Source: Rhizobiaceae bacterium
GTDB taxonomy: Bacteria; Pseudomonadota; Alphaproteobacteria; Rhizobiales; Rhizobiaceae
NCBI GenBank assembly: GCA_019635775.1
Contig: JAHBYU010000009.1
Location: 62,001 to 126,000 of the forward strand
Direction: 5' to 3'
DNA length: 64,000 nucleotides
This document shows positions 34,653-43,569 of the stretch, in pieces (the stretch's first letter is position 1; the number at the start of each line of letters is the position of its first letter). Under the pieces are notes generated by a model that saw only the letters and a program-made list of their open reading frames with translations, was not told where the DNA came from and searched no databases. A program made the position numbers and the translations under genes.

Positions 34653-36071
34653 ATGGACTACGGTCTGACCGCGGAATTGCTGGCCCGGATGCAGTTCGCG
34701 TTCACGGTGTCGTTCCATTTCATCTTTCCGGCTTTCTCGATTGGCACGGCGAGCTTTCTTGCGGTCCTCAACGGGTTATGGCTCTGGAAGCGGGATACGG
34801 CCTATTTGAGCCTGTTCGAGTTCTGGAAGACGATCTTCGCGGTGACGTTTGCCATGGGCGTCGTTTCCGGCATCGTTATGAGCTACCAATTCGGGACGAA
34901 CTGGGCGGAATTCTCCAAGCGCGCCGGCGCCGTTATCGGCCCGTTAATGGGCTACGAGGTGCTGACGGCTTTCTTCCTGGAGGCCGGATTCCTTGGCATC
35001 ATGCTTTTCGGCCGAAAGCGCGTCGGTGACAGGCTGCACATGTTTGCTGTCGCGGTGGTCGCGCTCGGTACGCTGATTTCGGCGACCTGGATATTGTCTG
35101 TTAATTCCTGGATGCACACGCCGGCCGGCTACGCAATCGACGCCAAAGGCAACTTCGTGCCGGAGAACTGGTGGGAGATCATCTTCAACCCATCCTTCCC
35201 CTATCGGCTTGTCCATACGGTGCTAGCGGCATTCCTAACCACCGCCTTCGCTGTCGGAGGGGTCGGGGCTTGGCATCTGCTTCGCGACCCCACCAACCGG
35301 CAGGCTCGCACCATGTTTTCCATGGCGATGTGGATGGCGGCAATCGTGACACCGCTACAGATCGCCGCTGGCGACCTTCATGGCCTCAACACACTAAAGT
35401 ACCAGCCAGCTAAGATTGCGGCCATGGAAGGCCATTACGAGACCCGTGACGGCGCACCGCTCGTCCTATTCGGCATTCCGAACGAGGTTGACGAGCGAAT
35501 GGACTACAGCATCGAAATACCAAAGGTCGGGTCGCTGATCCTGACGCACAAACTCGACGGTCGGATCGAAGGGCTTAAGGCCTTTCCTGAGGATGAGCGC
35601 CCGCCTGTCGCGATTCCCTTCTTCGCCTTCCGTATCATGGTCGGCATCGGGCTTCTTATGCTCGCCGTGGGGCTGTGGTCTCTCTGGGCGCGCTACCGTG
35701 GAAATCTCTATGGAGACCGGCGCCTGCACAAGGTTGCTCTGCTCATGGCGCCCTCCGGTTTCGTTGCGGTGATCGCCGGTTGGTTCACCACCGAGGTTGG
35801 TCGTCAGCCCTTCACCGTCTACGGGCTCATGCGTACTTCGGAAAGTCTCTCGCCGGTTGCAGCGCCGGCGGTCGGTGCCTCGCTAACCGCCTTTGTCGTC
35901 GTCTATTTTCTGGTCTTCGGCACCGGCGTCTTCTACCTGCTGAGACTGATGGGCCGCACGCCCACCGTGGATGAGGACCATGATCTAGAAAAGGGACCGA
36001 TCCGAACGTCCGGCATCAATCCGGGCCCGGCTGAAGAGCTCGATCGCGCGAGAGGGAAGGGCCATGCTTGA
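34653..36071 (+). CDS. cydA: Cytochrome bd-type quinol oxidase subunit I (CydA/CioA)
   Basis: Haem-bearing subunit of a bd-type terminal oxidase, 472 residues with about nine helices. The N terminus ARMQFAFTVSFHFIFPAFSI carries the haem ligand His. The quinol loop is of the short (CIO) type, and GDLHGLNTLKYQPAKIAAME with FGIPNEVDERMDYSIEIPKV are characteristic. bd oxidases work at low oxygen and are copper-free and resistant to cyanide, nitric oxide and peroxide, which suits a window full of copper genes. The 3' end overlaps cydB by 8 bp. No MerR-type site precedes it. Confidence 0.93.
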   Translation: MDYGLTAELLARMQFAFTVSFHFIFPAFSIGTASFLAVLNGLWLWKRDTAYLSLFEFWKTIFAVTFAMGVVSGIVMSYQFGTNWAEFSKRAGAVIGPLMGYEVLTAFFLEAGFLGIMLFGRKRVGDRLHMFAVAVVALGTLISATWILSVNSWMHTPAGYAIDAKGNFVPENWWEIIFNPSFPYRLVHTVLAAFLTTAFAVGGVGAWHLLRDPTNRQARTMFSMAMWMAAIVTPLQIAAGDLHGLNTLKYQPAKIAAMEGHYETRDGAPLVLFGIPNEVDERMDYSIEIPKVGSLILTHKLDGRIEGLKAFPEDERPPVAIPFFAFRIMVGIGLLMLAVGLWSLWARYRGNLYGDRRLHKVALLMAPSGFVAVIAGWFTTEVGRQPFTVYGLMRTSESLSPVAAPAVGASLTAFVVVYFLVFGTGVFYLLRLMGRTPTVDEDHDLEKGPIRTSGINPGPAEELDRARGKGHA

Positions 36072-37065
36072 CCTGGCGACAATCTGGGCCGGCATCATCG
36101 CCTTCGCCGTGCTCGCCTATGTGGTGCTCGACGGTTTTGATCTTGGCATCGGCATCCTCTTTCCTTTCTTTCGTAAGCGCGGCGACCGCGACGTGATGAC
36201 CAATTCCATCGCTCCGGTCTGGGACGGCAACGAGACATGGCTGGTGCTGGGCGGTGGTGGGCTGCTGGCCGTTTTTCCCGTGGTCTACGCAACGGTGCTG
36301 CCGGCGCTCTACATGCCGATAATCCTGATGCTGCTAGGGCTCATTTTCCGCGGCGTCGCCTTTGAGTTCCGCTGGCGCACACGTCGCGCTTCGTTCCTAT
36401 GGGATATCGGGTTCTGGGCCGGCTCGACCATCGCCGCGCTCATGCAGGGCATAGCGCTCGGAGCCATAGTCCAGGGCATCACGATCATCGACAGCGCCTA
36501 TGCCGGTGGCTGGTGGGACTGGCTGACGGCCTTTTCGGTGACCACCGGCATCGCAGTGGTGGTGGGCTACGCTCTGCTCGGCGCCACTTGGCTCAATCTC
36601 AAGACGTCCGGAGCGCTGCAGGAGCGGTCGCGGCGCATCTCTCTGCTCACCTGCATCGGGACGATTACGCTCATAGGCGTCGTCTCGCTTTGGACGCCAT
36701 TCCTCAATCGCACCTATTTCGAGCGGTGGTTCTCCTTCCCGACCGCCTTCTTCTCCTCGCTGGTGCCGCTCCTGATCGCCATCTGCGCCTTCTTGATCTG
36801 GCAGGGCCTGCGGACAGACAAACATCTTCAGCCCTTCCTGGCGGCACTCGGATTGTTTGTCCTCAGCTTTATCGGGCTGGGGATAAGCTTCTATCCCTAT
36901 ATCGTGCCGGGCGCTCTCACCATTCAGGAAGCGGCAGCGCCGCAGTCCAGCCTGCTCTTCCTCCTTGTCGGCGCCGTGGTTCTGATCCCGATCATCCTGA
37001 TCTATACCGGCTACGCCTATTGGGTCTTCCGCGGCAAGATCGATCCTCACGAGGGTTATCACTGA
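36064..37065 (+). CDS. cydB: Cytochrome bd-type quinol oxidase subunit II (CydB/CioB)
   Basis: Second subunit, 333 residues with eight helices. The start LATIWAGIIAFAVLAYVVLD and DGFDLGIGILFPFFRK, then NSIAPVWDGNETWLVLGGGG, are diagnostic CydB segments; the end WVFRGKIDPHEGYH is typical too. It overlaps cydA by 8 bp and the small cydX-like gene by one base, so all three are coupled. Confidence 0.94.
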   Translation: MLDLATIWAGIIAFAVLAYVVLDGFDLGIGILFPFFRKRGDRDVMTNSIAPVWDGNETWLVLGGGGLLAVFPVVYATVLPALYMPIILMLLGLIFRGVAFEFRWRTRRASFLWDIGFWAGSTIAALMQGIALGAIVQGITIIDSAYAGGWWDWLTAFSVTTGIAVVVGYALLGATWLNLKTSGALQERSRRISLLTCIGTITLIGVVSLWTPFLNRTYFERWFSFPTAFFSSLVPLLIAICAFLIWQGLRTDKHLQPFLAALGLFVLSFIGLGISFYPYIVPGALTIQEAAAPQSSLLFLLVGAVVLIPIILIYTGYAYWVFRGKIDPHEGYH

Positions 37066-37175
37066 TGGCGCACCACACCTTGTCGCGCCTTCTCTGGTTC
37101 GTGGGCCTATGGCTCGCTGGAGTAGGGGTGGTCACGGTGATCGGACTGCTTATTCGGCTGGTTCTGGCGCCCTGA
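37065..37175 (+). CDS. Small bd-oxidase subunit (DUF2474/CydX-like)
   Basis: A 36-residue single-helix protein: MAHHTLSRLLWFVGLWLAG then a second half of the same helix (VVTVIGLLIRLVLAP). Its ATG overlaps the cydB stop by one base (TGATG). Short proteins of the DUF2474 type at exactly this position are accessory subunits of CIO/bd oxidases. Confidence 0.8.
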   Translation: MAHHTLSRLLWFVGLWLAGVGVVTVIGLLIRLVLAP

Positions 37176-37395
37176 CGATTATTCCGCTCAAAGAGAGGTT
37201 CTGCCTACCATAAAGGAACGCGACCGCAGGATAGTCGCCCCGGTTTTGCAGGTGACCAACTTCTGGACGGTGGCAGCGACGAAAGCCAGGGCGGCGCGTT
37301 GGTTCAGCGTATCAATCCTCCGTCAGAAATCCCGGTGGGGCGGGAACCACTTCATCTGTTTCGGTCCAGTCATCGGCAAAAGACAGCGCCAATGA

Positions 37396-37941
37396 TCAAT
37401 CAACGGCGACATCTCCTTGACCATGATGATGTATCGTCAGCTGGTCGCGAGATTGAACGATACTGGCTGTGACCTTCAGTTCCTGGCCGCCTTGGAATAC
37501 CAGCGTAAAGCGGCTGTCAGCCAATTTGTCTGTTTGGGATAGAGGGTCTTCGAGGAGCAAGCGAATGCCGCTAGGGCGCATCGTCAACTCGGCGTGCCCC
37601 GGCACCGGAACAATTCCTTCCACAGGCCGAGTGCTTGTCTGGCCCGAGCTCATGTCGGTTCGCAGGATGGAGATCTTGCCGAATGCATCGCTTCGGATCG
37701 CCTCCAGGCTGATCTGCTGATTGGTGCCATTCCAGATTGTGAGATAGCCTTCAGCGCGCACGTCCTCGTTGTCTGCCACCAGGATCTCCGCGTGCTCGAC
37801 CGTCAAAATCGGCGGCGGCTTGGCATGATCCAGGGCACCGTCGGATGCCGCGACCTGCGTAGCCAAGACGAAGGTTGTCATCCCCGCTGCCAAAAGTGCT
37901 CTATTCACAAGCAATTTTCCCCTCTCCAGTGACTGCCTCAT
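37396..37941 (-). CDS. PCu(A)C-like protein with degenerate copper ligands
   Basis: Exported protein of 181 residues with a signal peptide ending near LATQVAASDG. The fold pattern of PCu(A)C copper chaperones is present: AEGYLTIWNGTNQQISLEAI, STRPVEGIVPVPGHAELTM and RPSGIRLLLEDP. In true PCu(A)C the metal ligands are H(M)x10Mx21HxM; here the His before the helix is replaced (KISILRTDM) and the later HLM reads RLL, so the copper site looks lost. The tail has HHHGQG. It lies between cydX and the MerR gene, on the opposite strand. Confidence 0.65.
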   Translation of the reverse strand: MRQSLERGKLLVNRALLAAGMTTFVLATQVAASDGALDHAKPPPILTVEHAEILVADNEDVRAEGYLTIWNGTNQQISLEAIRSDAFGKISILRTDMSSGQTSTRPVEGIVPVPGHAELTMRPSGIRLLLEDPLSQTDKLADSRFTLVFQGGQELKVTASIVQSRDQLTIHHHGQGDVAVD

Positions 37942-38055
37942 GGTTGAGCACAATCTGGGCAACCCTGTGATCAATGATGCCCGATAATGCGGCAATTGAA
38001 CGCGTTTGCAGAACGGAATCGCAGGTCATAATACCTATAGAAGCTGGAGGAAAAG

Positions 38056-38469
38056 ATGCTAACGATCGGAGAGCTATCACGCGCCACGGGCGTTAAAATC
38101 CCTACGATTCGGTACTATGAGCAAATGGGTTTGATGGCTGCTGCCGAACGATCCGGGGGCAATCAGCGACGATACGAATCGCAGGATCGAGAGCGACTGT
38201 CATTTATCAAGCATGCCCGCGACTTGGGGTTCACAATTGAAGCCATTCGAGAACTATTGGAACTAAGCGGACATCCTAACCGTCCGTGCGTTGATGCTGA
38301 TCAAATCGCCGTCCGACAGCTCGAAATCGTCCGCGACAAGATTGCAAAGTTGCGACCGCTGGAAAAGGAACTCGAGCGCATCACGGCCCACTGCCATGGA
38401 GATCAAATAAAGGATTGTTATGTCCTGCAGTCGCTTGCGAACCATGACATGTGCGAAAGTGAGCACTGA
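38056..38469 (+). CDS. MerR-family metal-responsive regulator
   Basis: MerR-type activator/repressor of 137 residues. The winged helix reads LTIGELSRATGVKIPTIRYY then EQMGLMAAAERSGGNQRRY; a long dimerisation helix follows. The metal-binding part has C78, C113, H114, C121 and C133, with C78 and C113 at the positions used by ZntR/CadR-like sensors. It is the only MerR protein encoded in the window and is thus the prime candidate to act on the eight MerR-type promoters, although none of them adjoins its own gene. AGGAG precedes the ATG. Confidence 0.88.
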   Translation: MLTIGELSRATGVKIPTIRYYEQMGLMAAAERSGGNQRRYESQDRERLSFIKHARDLGFTIEAIRELLELSGHPNRPCVDADQIAVRQLEIVRDKIAKLRPLEKELERITAHCHGDQIKDCYVLQSLANHDMCESEH

Positions 38470-38511
38470 AAAATCAAACTGCGTCCGATTTAACCGAGAT
38501 GGTGCGACCTC

Positions 38512-40224
38512 CTATTTTCCAGACAGCAAGTTTGTTCGGGCCCTATTCCGCCAGAGCGTGATCGAGCGAACTACGCCCTTAGTATAATCCAGCGCCTGCA
38601 CGCGGGCGGCGACCTCGATGCTGTCAGGACCGCCCTGCAGGCCGGCGAGGAAGGCCGGCTCGGAATTTGCCTGCACGGCAGAGACGGCGCAGGCGGGGTC
38701 GGCGTCGAGATGGCGCGCCGCGCCCATGGGGTCCGTGAGCACCGTTCTGGTGCCGGCCTGCACGACGAGGCTCGGCTCATGGAAGCCGACCGAGGCCAGC
38801 ACCGAATCCGGGCATTGCTTGTTCGCATGGAAACTTTCGGCGATCACCTTGCCGAGCCACAGGCTTTCGGCCCTCGGCAACAGCGCCTGCGTGGCGATGC
38901 CGAACACCGCGCTCGACGCCAGCGCGCCGACCAGCAGGCGGGGCAGGGGCGGGGCCATCGGCCGGAAGCCGGAGCCGAACCAGCCAGCCAGCAGCGCCAG
39001 CAACGCGGCCAGCAGGCCAAGGAAGGAAAATTCCCCGAGGATGAACCACGGCCCGACCAGGCAGGCGACCGCGATGCCGGCCGTGACCAGTCCCCAGCCG
39101 AAGGTGGCGAGCCGCTCGACCCAGACCTGCCAAGGGCGGTAGCGGATTTGCTGCGCAACGGGATCGGTCAGGCTCCATGCGGCCAGCATCATAAGCGCCG
39201 GATAGGTCGGCAGCACATATTGCGGCAGCTTGGTCGGGATCAGCTCATAGACGATCCAGAAGGGTATGATCCATGCGAGGCAGAAGGCGATCCGGGGGTC
39301 GAGCCGGCCGATATTCAGCGCCTTCATGCCTCCCCGCCCGGCCTGCAGGGCGAAAGGCCAGAGGAAGGCGGCCGAAAGCACCAGATAATAGCCCGGCGGG
39401 AAGCCGTGCGATTCCTGCCCGCTCCTGATCTTGCTCATCATGGAGCGGCCGAGCGCGATGCGCAGGAATTCGCCGTCGCTGCGGATGTTGATCGCGATCA
39501 GCCAGGGCAGGCAGATCACCGCCACGATCAGTATGCCGATCAGGGGCCTCAGCCGCCTCAGCCATGAGATGTCGCGGTCCATGACGGAAAGGGCGGCCAT
39601 GGTGAGCAGCGTCACGGCCGGCGTGATCGGCCCCTTGATCATGGTGCCGATACCGAAGAAGACCCAGAAGACGAAGGGCGCGACCGGGACGGTGCGGTTC
39701 TGCCGCACGCCGAGATAGACATGGGCAAGGGCGGCCATGGCGATCATGGTCGCGCCGAGCAGAGCGGCATCGGTCTTGGCGATGCGCGCCTCGAAATCCA
39801 GCATCACGATGCCGGTGAGGCCGACCGCGCCGAGGAAGCCGATGGCCGGGCCGAATATGCGCCGGCCGGCGAAGAAGGCGGCGAGCACGGCGATCGTGGC
39901 GCCCAGCACCGAGACCATCCGGTTGACCCAGATGGGGGCGGCCGCGCCCTTGCCGCTCACCGCGATCGCGGCCGATTGCAGCCAGTAGATGCCGACCGGC
40001 TGGAGATAGCGCGGATTTTCCTGCAGGCGGATGTCGATATAGTCGCCCGTCTCGACCATCTGGCGCGTCGCCTGCACGTAGCGCGCCTCGTCGCGGTCGG
40101 TCGGCGGCAGCGCGAAGATGCCGGGCAGGAAGGCGGCGAGGCACAGCACCACGAGGAACAGGCAGCGCAGGGCGTTGGCCGCCCTGTCGTCGCGGCGCGC
40201 GAATTCCGAAAAAGCCTCACTCAC
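38512..40224 (-). CDS. ArnT-like glycosyltransferase (GT39/GT83 family)
   Basis: Integral membrane glycosyltransferase, 570 residues with about twelve helices. The first loop has PPTDRDEARYVQATRQMVET, the acidic motif of ArnT/PMT-type enzymes, and LQENPRYLQPVGIYWLQSAA follows as in ArnT. ArnT-type enzymes add aminoarabinose or other sugars to lipid A from polyprenyl phosphate carriers. The gene is visibly richer in G+C at third positions than its neighbours, a sign of separate origin. It is followed upstream by a PAP2 phosphatase that may act on the same lipid pathway. Confidence 0.85.
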   Translation of the reverse strand: MSEAFSEFARRDDRAANALRCLFLVVLCLAAFLPGIFALPPTDRDEARYVQATRQMVETGDYIDIRLQENPRYLQPVGIYWLQSAAIAVSGKGAAAPIWVNRMVSVLGATIAVLAAFFAGRRIFGPAIGFLGAVGLTGIVMLDFEARIAKTDAALLGATMIAMAALAHVYLGVRQNRTVPVAPFVFWVFFGIGTMIKGPITPAVTLLTMAALSVMDRDISWLRRLRPLIGILIVAVICLPWLIAINIRSDGEFLRIALGRSMMSKIRSGQESHGFPPGYYLVLSAAFLWPFALQAGRGGMKALNIGRLDPRIAFCLAWIIPFWIVYELIPTKLPQYVLPTYPALMMLAAWSLTDPVAQQIRYRPWQVWVERLATFGWGLVTAGIAVACLVGPWFILGEFSFLGLLAALLALLAGWFGSGFRPMAPPLPRLLVGALASSAVFGIATQALLPRAESLWLGKVIAESFHANKQCPDSVLASVGFHEPSLVVQAGTRTVLTDPMGAARHLDADPACAVSAVQANSEPAFLAGLQGGPDSIEVAARVQALDYTKGVVRSITLWRNRARTNLLSGK

Positions 40225-40248
40225 CGGTGAATTCTTCCACCTTCGGCT

Positions 40249-41016
40249 TCACCTTGCTGTTGCGCGACCATCAGACGCACATCGTCTCATCCAGTATGAG
40301 GAAGTGAGTGCCAGCACTGAAAACACAGTAACTGTCATAGTACCGCCCAAAACCACGTCGGAGAGAAAATGCGAGCCAAATGCTACTCTGAGCAGCGAGG
40401 CTGCGGTAGCGATTGTAAACAGGGCGACAAACACGACCCGCCGGTCTGCTTGGGGGATAAACGGCACAAGGCAGATTAGCCAGAACACGCCCGCCGCTTC
40501 CCCAGAAATGAACGAACAATTGGAGCTGCAAAAGTCACTAATCTTACCGGCCGGCACGAAGGGCACATCGCCCCCAAACAGGTCAACCATATAAGGCCGC
40601 GGTCGCCCCCAGAATTCCTTGAACAAGCCATTGACGATGATCAGCGGGGACAAAATCAAAGCAACAAACGCGATGGTGATGTCCACTATGCCAAACGCGT
40701 GCAAGTCGCGACGTAGAAAATGACGATACACACCCCACACAAGCAGAACGCCCGCCGCCACTGCCGGCAAAATTTGCAGAACTTGGCGGAATACCTTCAT
40801 TGTTGGGTCCGCACCCGTTGCAAAATAGCCGCACACTGCATTGTTGACCACGCTTAAGGAGCAGCTGGACGGTTCAAAAAAAACGCTGCTCACCGCAATG
40901 TCGACACTTGGCACCAGCCGAAAGAAAACCAGCGCAGCGATCATAAACAACACCATCCCAAAGCAGAACGCCGGACGCGAGAACGGGATGAGCGCGCTAT
41001 CGACCATAATGGACAA
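40249..41016 (-). CDS. PAP2-family lipid phosphatase with Glu in motif 2
   Basis: Six-helix membrane phosphatase of 255 residues. Motif 1 is KEFWGRPRP, motif 3 is RVAFGSHFLSDVVLG. Motif 2, usually PSGH, reads SFISGEAAG, with Glu where the catalytic-cycle His normally stands. PAP2 enzymes of this kind act on lipid A phosphates, undecaprenyl pyrophosphate or phosphatidylglycerol phosphate. It lies 24 bp from the ArnT-like gene on the same strand, so a joint role in lipid A modification or carrier recycling is plausible. Base composition is clearly lower in G+C than the ArnT-like gene. Confidence 0.8.
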   Translation of the reverse strand: MSIMVDSALIPFSRPAFCFGMVLFMIAALVFFRLVPSVDIAVSSVFFEPSSCSLSVVNNAVCGYFATGADPTMKVFRQVLQILPAVAAGVLLVWGVYRHFLRRDLHAFGIVDITIAFVALILSPLIIVNGLFKEFWGRPRPYMVDLFGGDVPFVPAGKISDFCSSNCSFISGEAAGVFWLICLVPFIPQADRRVVFVALFTIATAASLLRVAFGSHFLSDVVLGGTMTVTVFSVLALTSSYWMRRCASDGRATAR

Positions 41017-41107
41017 GCCCCACTAGGAGTACATATCGCAAGCTGGTCCCACCGTGCAGGCGGCAGCCGGGACCACTACTGTCCGCAGAACTGGCAGGCT
41101 TAGGTTT

Positions 41108-41436
41108 CTATGAAGCATCGATCTTGATCCCGTATCTCATCGCGAGCAGTCTTAGCCAAGTAGGTGTTCCGCGCACGAAAATACCCCTTTGCAGGAATAC
41201 GGTTGACCACAATTGTGTCCCTTCGATTCTTCTTGCGGTCAGATGATACGCGATTGAGATTTGAGCTACTTGCTCAATGAACATGAGGTGCAAATAGATT
41301 CGTCCCTGCGATACCGTGACATCGCGTCGCACTATTGCTATTGGGCTTGCCCGCCGAATGTTTCGCCGGAGTATTTCCGCTACTCGCGTTGGTTTCGGCG
41401 AAATGACTAGACTATAGACGCGTGGATCAGACGCAT
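41108..41436 (-). pseudogene. Broken small gene in the PAP2-mntH gap
   Basis: Within the 627-bp gap 41017-41643 the minus strand shows GGGGAGGG (41450-41443) 6 nt before an ATG at 41436, but that frame stops after nine codons. Another frame is open from above this point to 41108 without any start codon until a GTG at 41332, and reads like protein (VISPKPTRVAEILRRNIRRA, then IYLHLMFIEQVAQISIAYHL). A single-base frameshift would join start and body into about 109 residues. I do not recognise the product. Confidence 0.35.
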
Positions 41437-41606
41437 CACGAACCCTCCCCGGCGCGGCAGTCGGCGCAGGCCGACAGCGCAGTGGGCTCGATGTCGATAT
41501 CTATCCCTCCCCGGGCAGCGCAATGACAAACTCACAACCCAGCCGAGGGTCTGTCGAGATGCTGGCGTGCAGGGTTAATCTTGCCAAAACATTGCCGGTG
41601 CGATAA

Positions 41607-41629
41607 TTGCAAATAAGTCGCAACTGCAA
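41607..41629 (+). promoter_or_regulatory. Candidate Mur-like operator before mntH
   Basis: TTGCA (41607-41611) and TGCAA (41625-41629) form an inverted repeat with an inner GCAA. The TTGCAAAT...GCAA layout resembles the manganese-responsive sites bound by the Fur-family protein Mur in rhizobia. It lies just after a possible promoter (TTGCCA 41581-41586, GATAAT 41602-41607) and 14 bp before the mntH ATG, where a bound repressor would block transcription. Confidence 0.45.
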
Positions 41630-41643
41630 GACATGAGGCCGAA

Positions 41644-42990
41644 ATGACCGAGCCGACGTCCGACGTCGCCAACGGCTGGAAGGGCCGGTCGAGTGTTCCT
41701 TCAATGTCCGATGTACACCGGTCTGTGCCCGTGCAGGGCATGCACTCGTCCTGGCGCCGGGCCGCAGCCTTCATCGGTCCAGGCTATCTGGTCGCCGTCG
41801 GCTACATGGACCCCGGCAACTGGGCGACGTCGATCGCAGGCGGATCGCGCTTCGGATACACCCTGCTCGTGGTGGCCCTGATCTCAAACATCATGGCGAT
41901 CATCCTCCAATCTCTTTGCGCGCGGCTCGCCATCGCGTCCGGTAGGGACCTAGCGCAGGCTTGCAAGGATGCGTATCCAAAGTCCGTGTCGCGTACCCTG
42001 TGGGTGCTCGCGGAGGTCGCGATCATCGCGACCGACATCGCCGAGGTCATCGGAACGGCCATCGGCTTGAACCTGCTCTTTGGCATCCCACTGGAAATTG
42101 GCGTCGTGATCACCGCGCTTGACGTTTTCCTCATTCTCTATCTGCAAAGGCTTGGCTTCCGCTGGGTCGAAGCCCTGGTGATCGCGTTGCTTGCCGTAAT
42201 TGCCGTCTGCTTCGTGCTTCAGATTCTTCTGGCGGATCCAAACTGGGGCGACGTCATCCGCGGGTTCGCCCCGACCACCGAGATCATCACCAATCCCGAA
42301 ATGCTCTACCTCGCCCTCGGCATCCTCGGCGCGACGGTGATGCCGCATAACCTCTATCTCCACTCCGGGATCGTCCAGACGAGGAATTATGGCGACAGCC
42401 TGCCGGAGAAGCGCGAAGCGCTGAAGTTCGCCACGATCGACTCCACGGTCGCACTCATGTTCGCGCTCTGCGTGAATGCGTCGATCCTCATCCTTGCCGC
42501 CGCCACGTTCAATACAACCGGAAGGACGGAAATCGCCGAATTGGGCGAGGCCCACAGCTTGCTGGCACCGATGCTCGGCGCGGCCATAGCGCCGACCTTG
42601 TTCGGAATCGCGCTCCTGTGCTGTGGCATAAACTCGACGGTGACGGCGACCCTGGCGGGACAGATCGTCATGGAAGGGTTCCTCGATATCAAGCTACCAC
42701 CCTGGCTTCGCCGGCTCATCACGCGGGCGATCGCCATCATTCCGGCCGCGGCGATCACCATCTGGTACGGAGAGAGCGGCACCGCCCAGCTGCTGATCTT
42801 GACCCAGGTGATCCTCAGCCTTCAGCTTTCTTTCGCGGTGTTTCCGCTGGTGATGTTCACGGCCGACCGGAAAAAGATGGGTGAGCTGGTGGCGCCCCGC
42901 GCGCTGGTCGCAGTCGCCTTCTTCATCGCCTTTGTCATCGCTGCCCTGAACGTCAAGCTGCTGTTCGACTTTCTTGCGTCCGCAGTTTGA
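41644..42990 (+). CDS. mntH: NRAMP-family Mn(II)/proton symporter MntH
   Basis: Inner-membrane manganese importer, 448 residues with eleven helices. Hallmarks: DPGN (D56-N59) in [20 protein letters not shown], and MPH in [20 protein letters not shown]. Length is right for NRAMP with a slightly long cytoplasmic N terminus of about 40 residues. The leader has GAGG at 41635-41638 and the Mur-like site just before it. With mntP at 24112 the window codes for both directions of manganese transport. Confidence 0.95.
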   Translation: MTEPTSDVANGWKGRSSVPSMSDVHRSVPVQGMHSSWRRAAAFIGPGYLVAVGYMDPGNWATSIAGGSRFGYTLLVVALISNIMAIILQSLCARLAIASGRDLAQACKDAYPKSVSRTLWVLAEVAIIATDIAEVIGTAIGLNLLFGIPLEIGVVITALDVFLILYLQRLGFRWVEALVIALLAVIAVCFVLQILLADPNWGDVIRGFAPTTEIITNPEMLYLALGILGATVMPHNLYLHSGIVQTRNYGDSLPEKREALKFATIDSTVALMFALCVNASILILAAATFNTTGRTEIAELGEAHSLLAPMLGAAIAPTLFGIALLCCGINSTVTATLAGQIVMEGFLDIKLPPWLRRLITRAIAIIPAAAITIWYGESGTAQLLILTQVILSLQLSFAVFPLVMFTADRKKMGELVAPRALVAVAFFIAFVIAALNVKLLFDFLASAV

Positions 42991-43001
42991 TCCCAGCGTC
43001 C

Positions 43002-43499
43002 TCAAGCCTCCGTGTCGTCCTCAAACCGGCAGAAATAGGTCACCCTATCGGCAGTGCCATTAGATGAAGGAACGTTGCGCAGAATGACCTTGACGACCGA
43101 GCTGCCCGCAGGCGCAATGATATTCCCGGCAATTGTCACCGTCGGATGGTCATCGGGGATGAGCTCGAAGGCGGTCTCATCCCCACGGGTCTGGTCGAAA
43201 CGCACCGACCCTGTATCGTAGTCGCCCTCAGCGGCATAGGTCGTCTCCATCCTCCTTTGATCCAGGAACAGATAGTATTCCATGTCCGAACCGAACGGCA
43301 CTCGGCCCCAAAGCAAAGCGTCGGCCTTCTCAAGGGATGGCCTGATGCGCCGCACGAGCGCGTCACAGTCAGCCGAGGAGGGTACTGCTCCTTGCTCTGG
43401 AAACCACAGGAACACGCCCGTCGGCGCCTTTGCCAAAGCCGGTAAAACGCCGGCAAGCGATGCCGCAAGCAAAACGGCGATTGTCTGCCTTAGCCGCAT
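43002..43499 (-). CDS. Secreted hypothetical protein
   Basis: A 165-residue exported protein with a signal peptide ending near LPALAKA. The mature part has two cysteines (DCDALV and YFCRFED), probably one disulfide, and no catalytic motif I recognise. It is the convergent neighbour of mntH (12 bp apart) and follows the EEP-family gene on the same strand by 70 bp. Confidence 0.7.
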   Translation of the reverse strand: MRLRQTIAVLLAASLAGVLPALAKAPTGVFLWFPEQGAVPSSADCDALVRRIRPSLEKADALLWGRVPFGSDMEYYLFLDQRRMETTYAAEGDYDTGSVRFDQTRGDETAFELIPDDHPTVTIAGNIIAPAGSSVVKVILRNVPSSNGTADRVTYFCRFEDDTEA

Positions 43500-43569
43500 G
43501 CTCGCCTTCCGATCCGCGCGTCTTGATGCATCCGTTCACCGTACCTGAAGTTGGGATCGATGGCCTGTC

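Noticed and set aside
38710-39567. Long Arg/Gln/Asp-rich frame opposite the ArnT-like gene
   Set aside because: Low-complexity antisense shadow in the most G/C-rich gene of the window.
41252-41278. TTGAGC...GCTCAA inverted repeat in the PAP2-mntH gap
   Set aside because: It lies inside the open protein-like frame of the broken gene and has no promoter elements around it.
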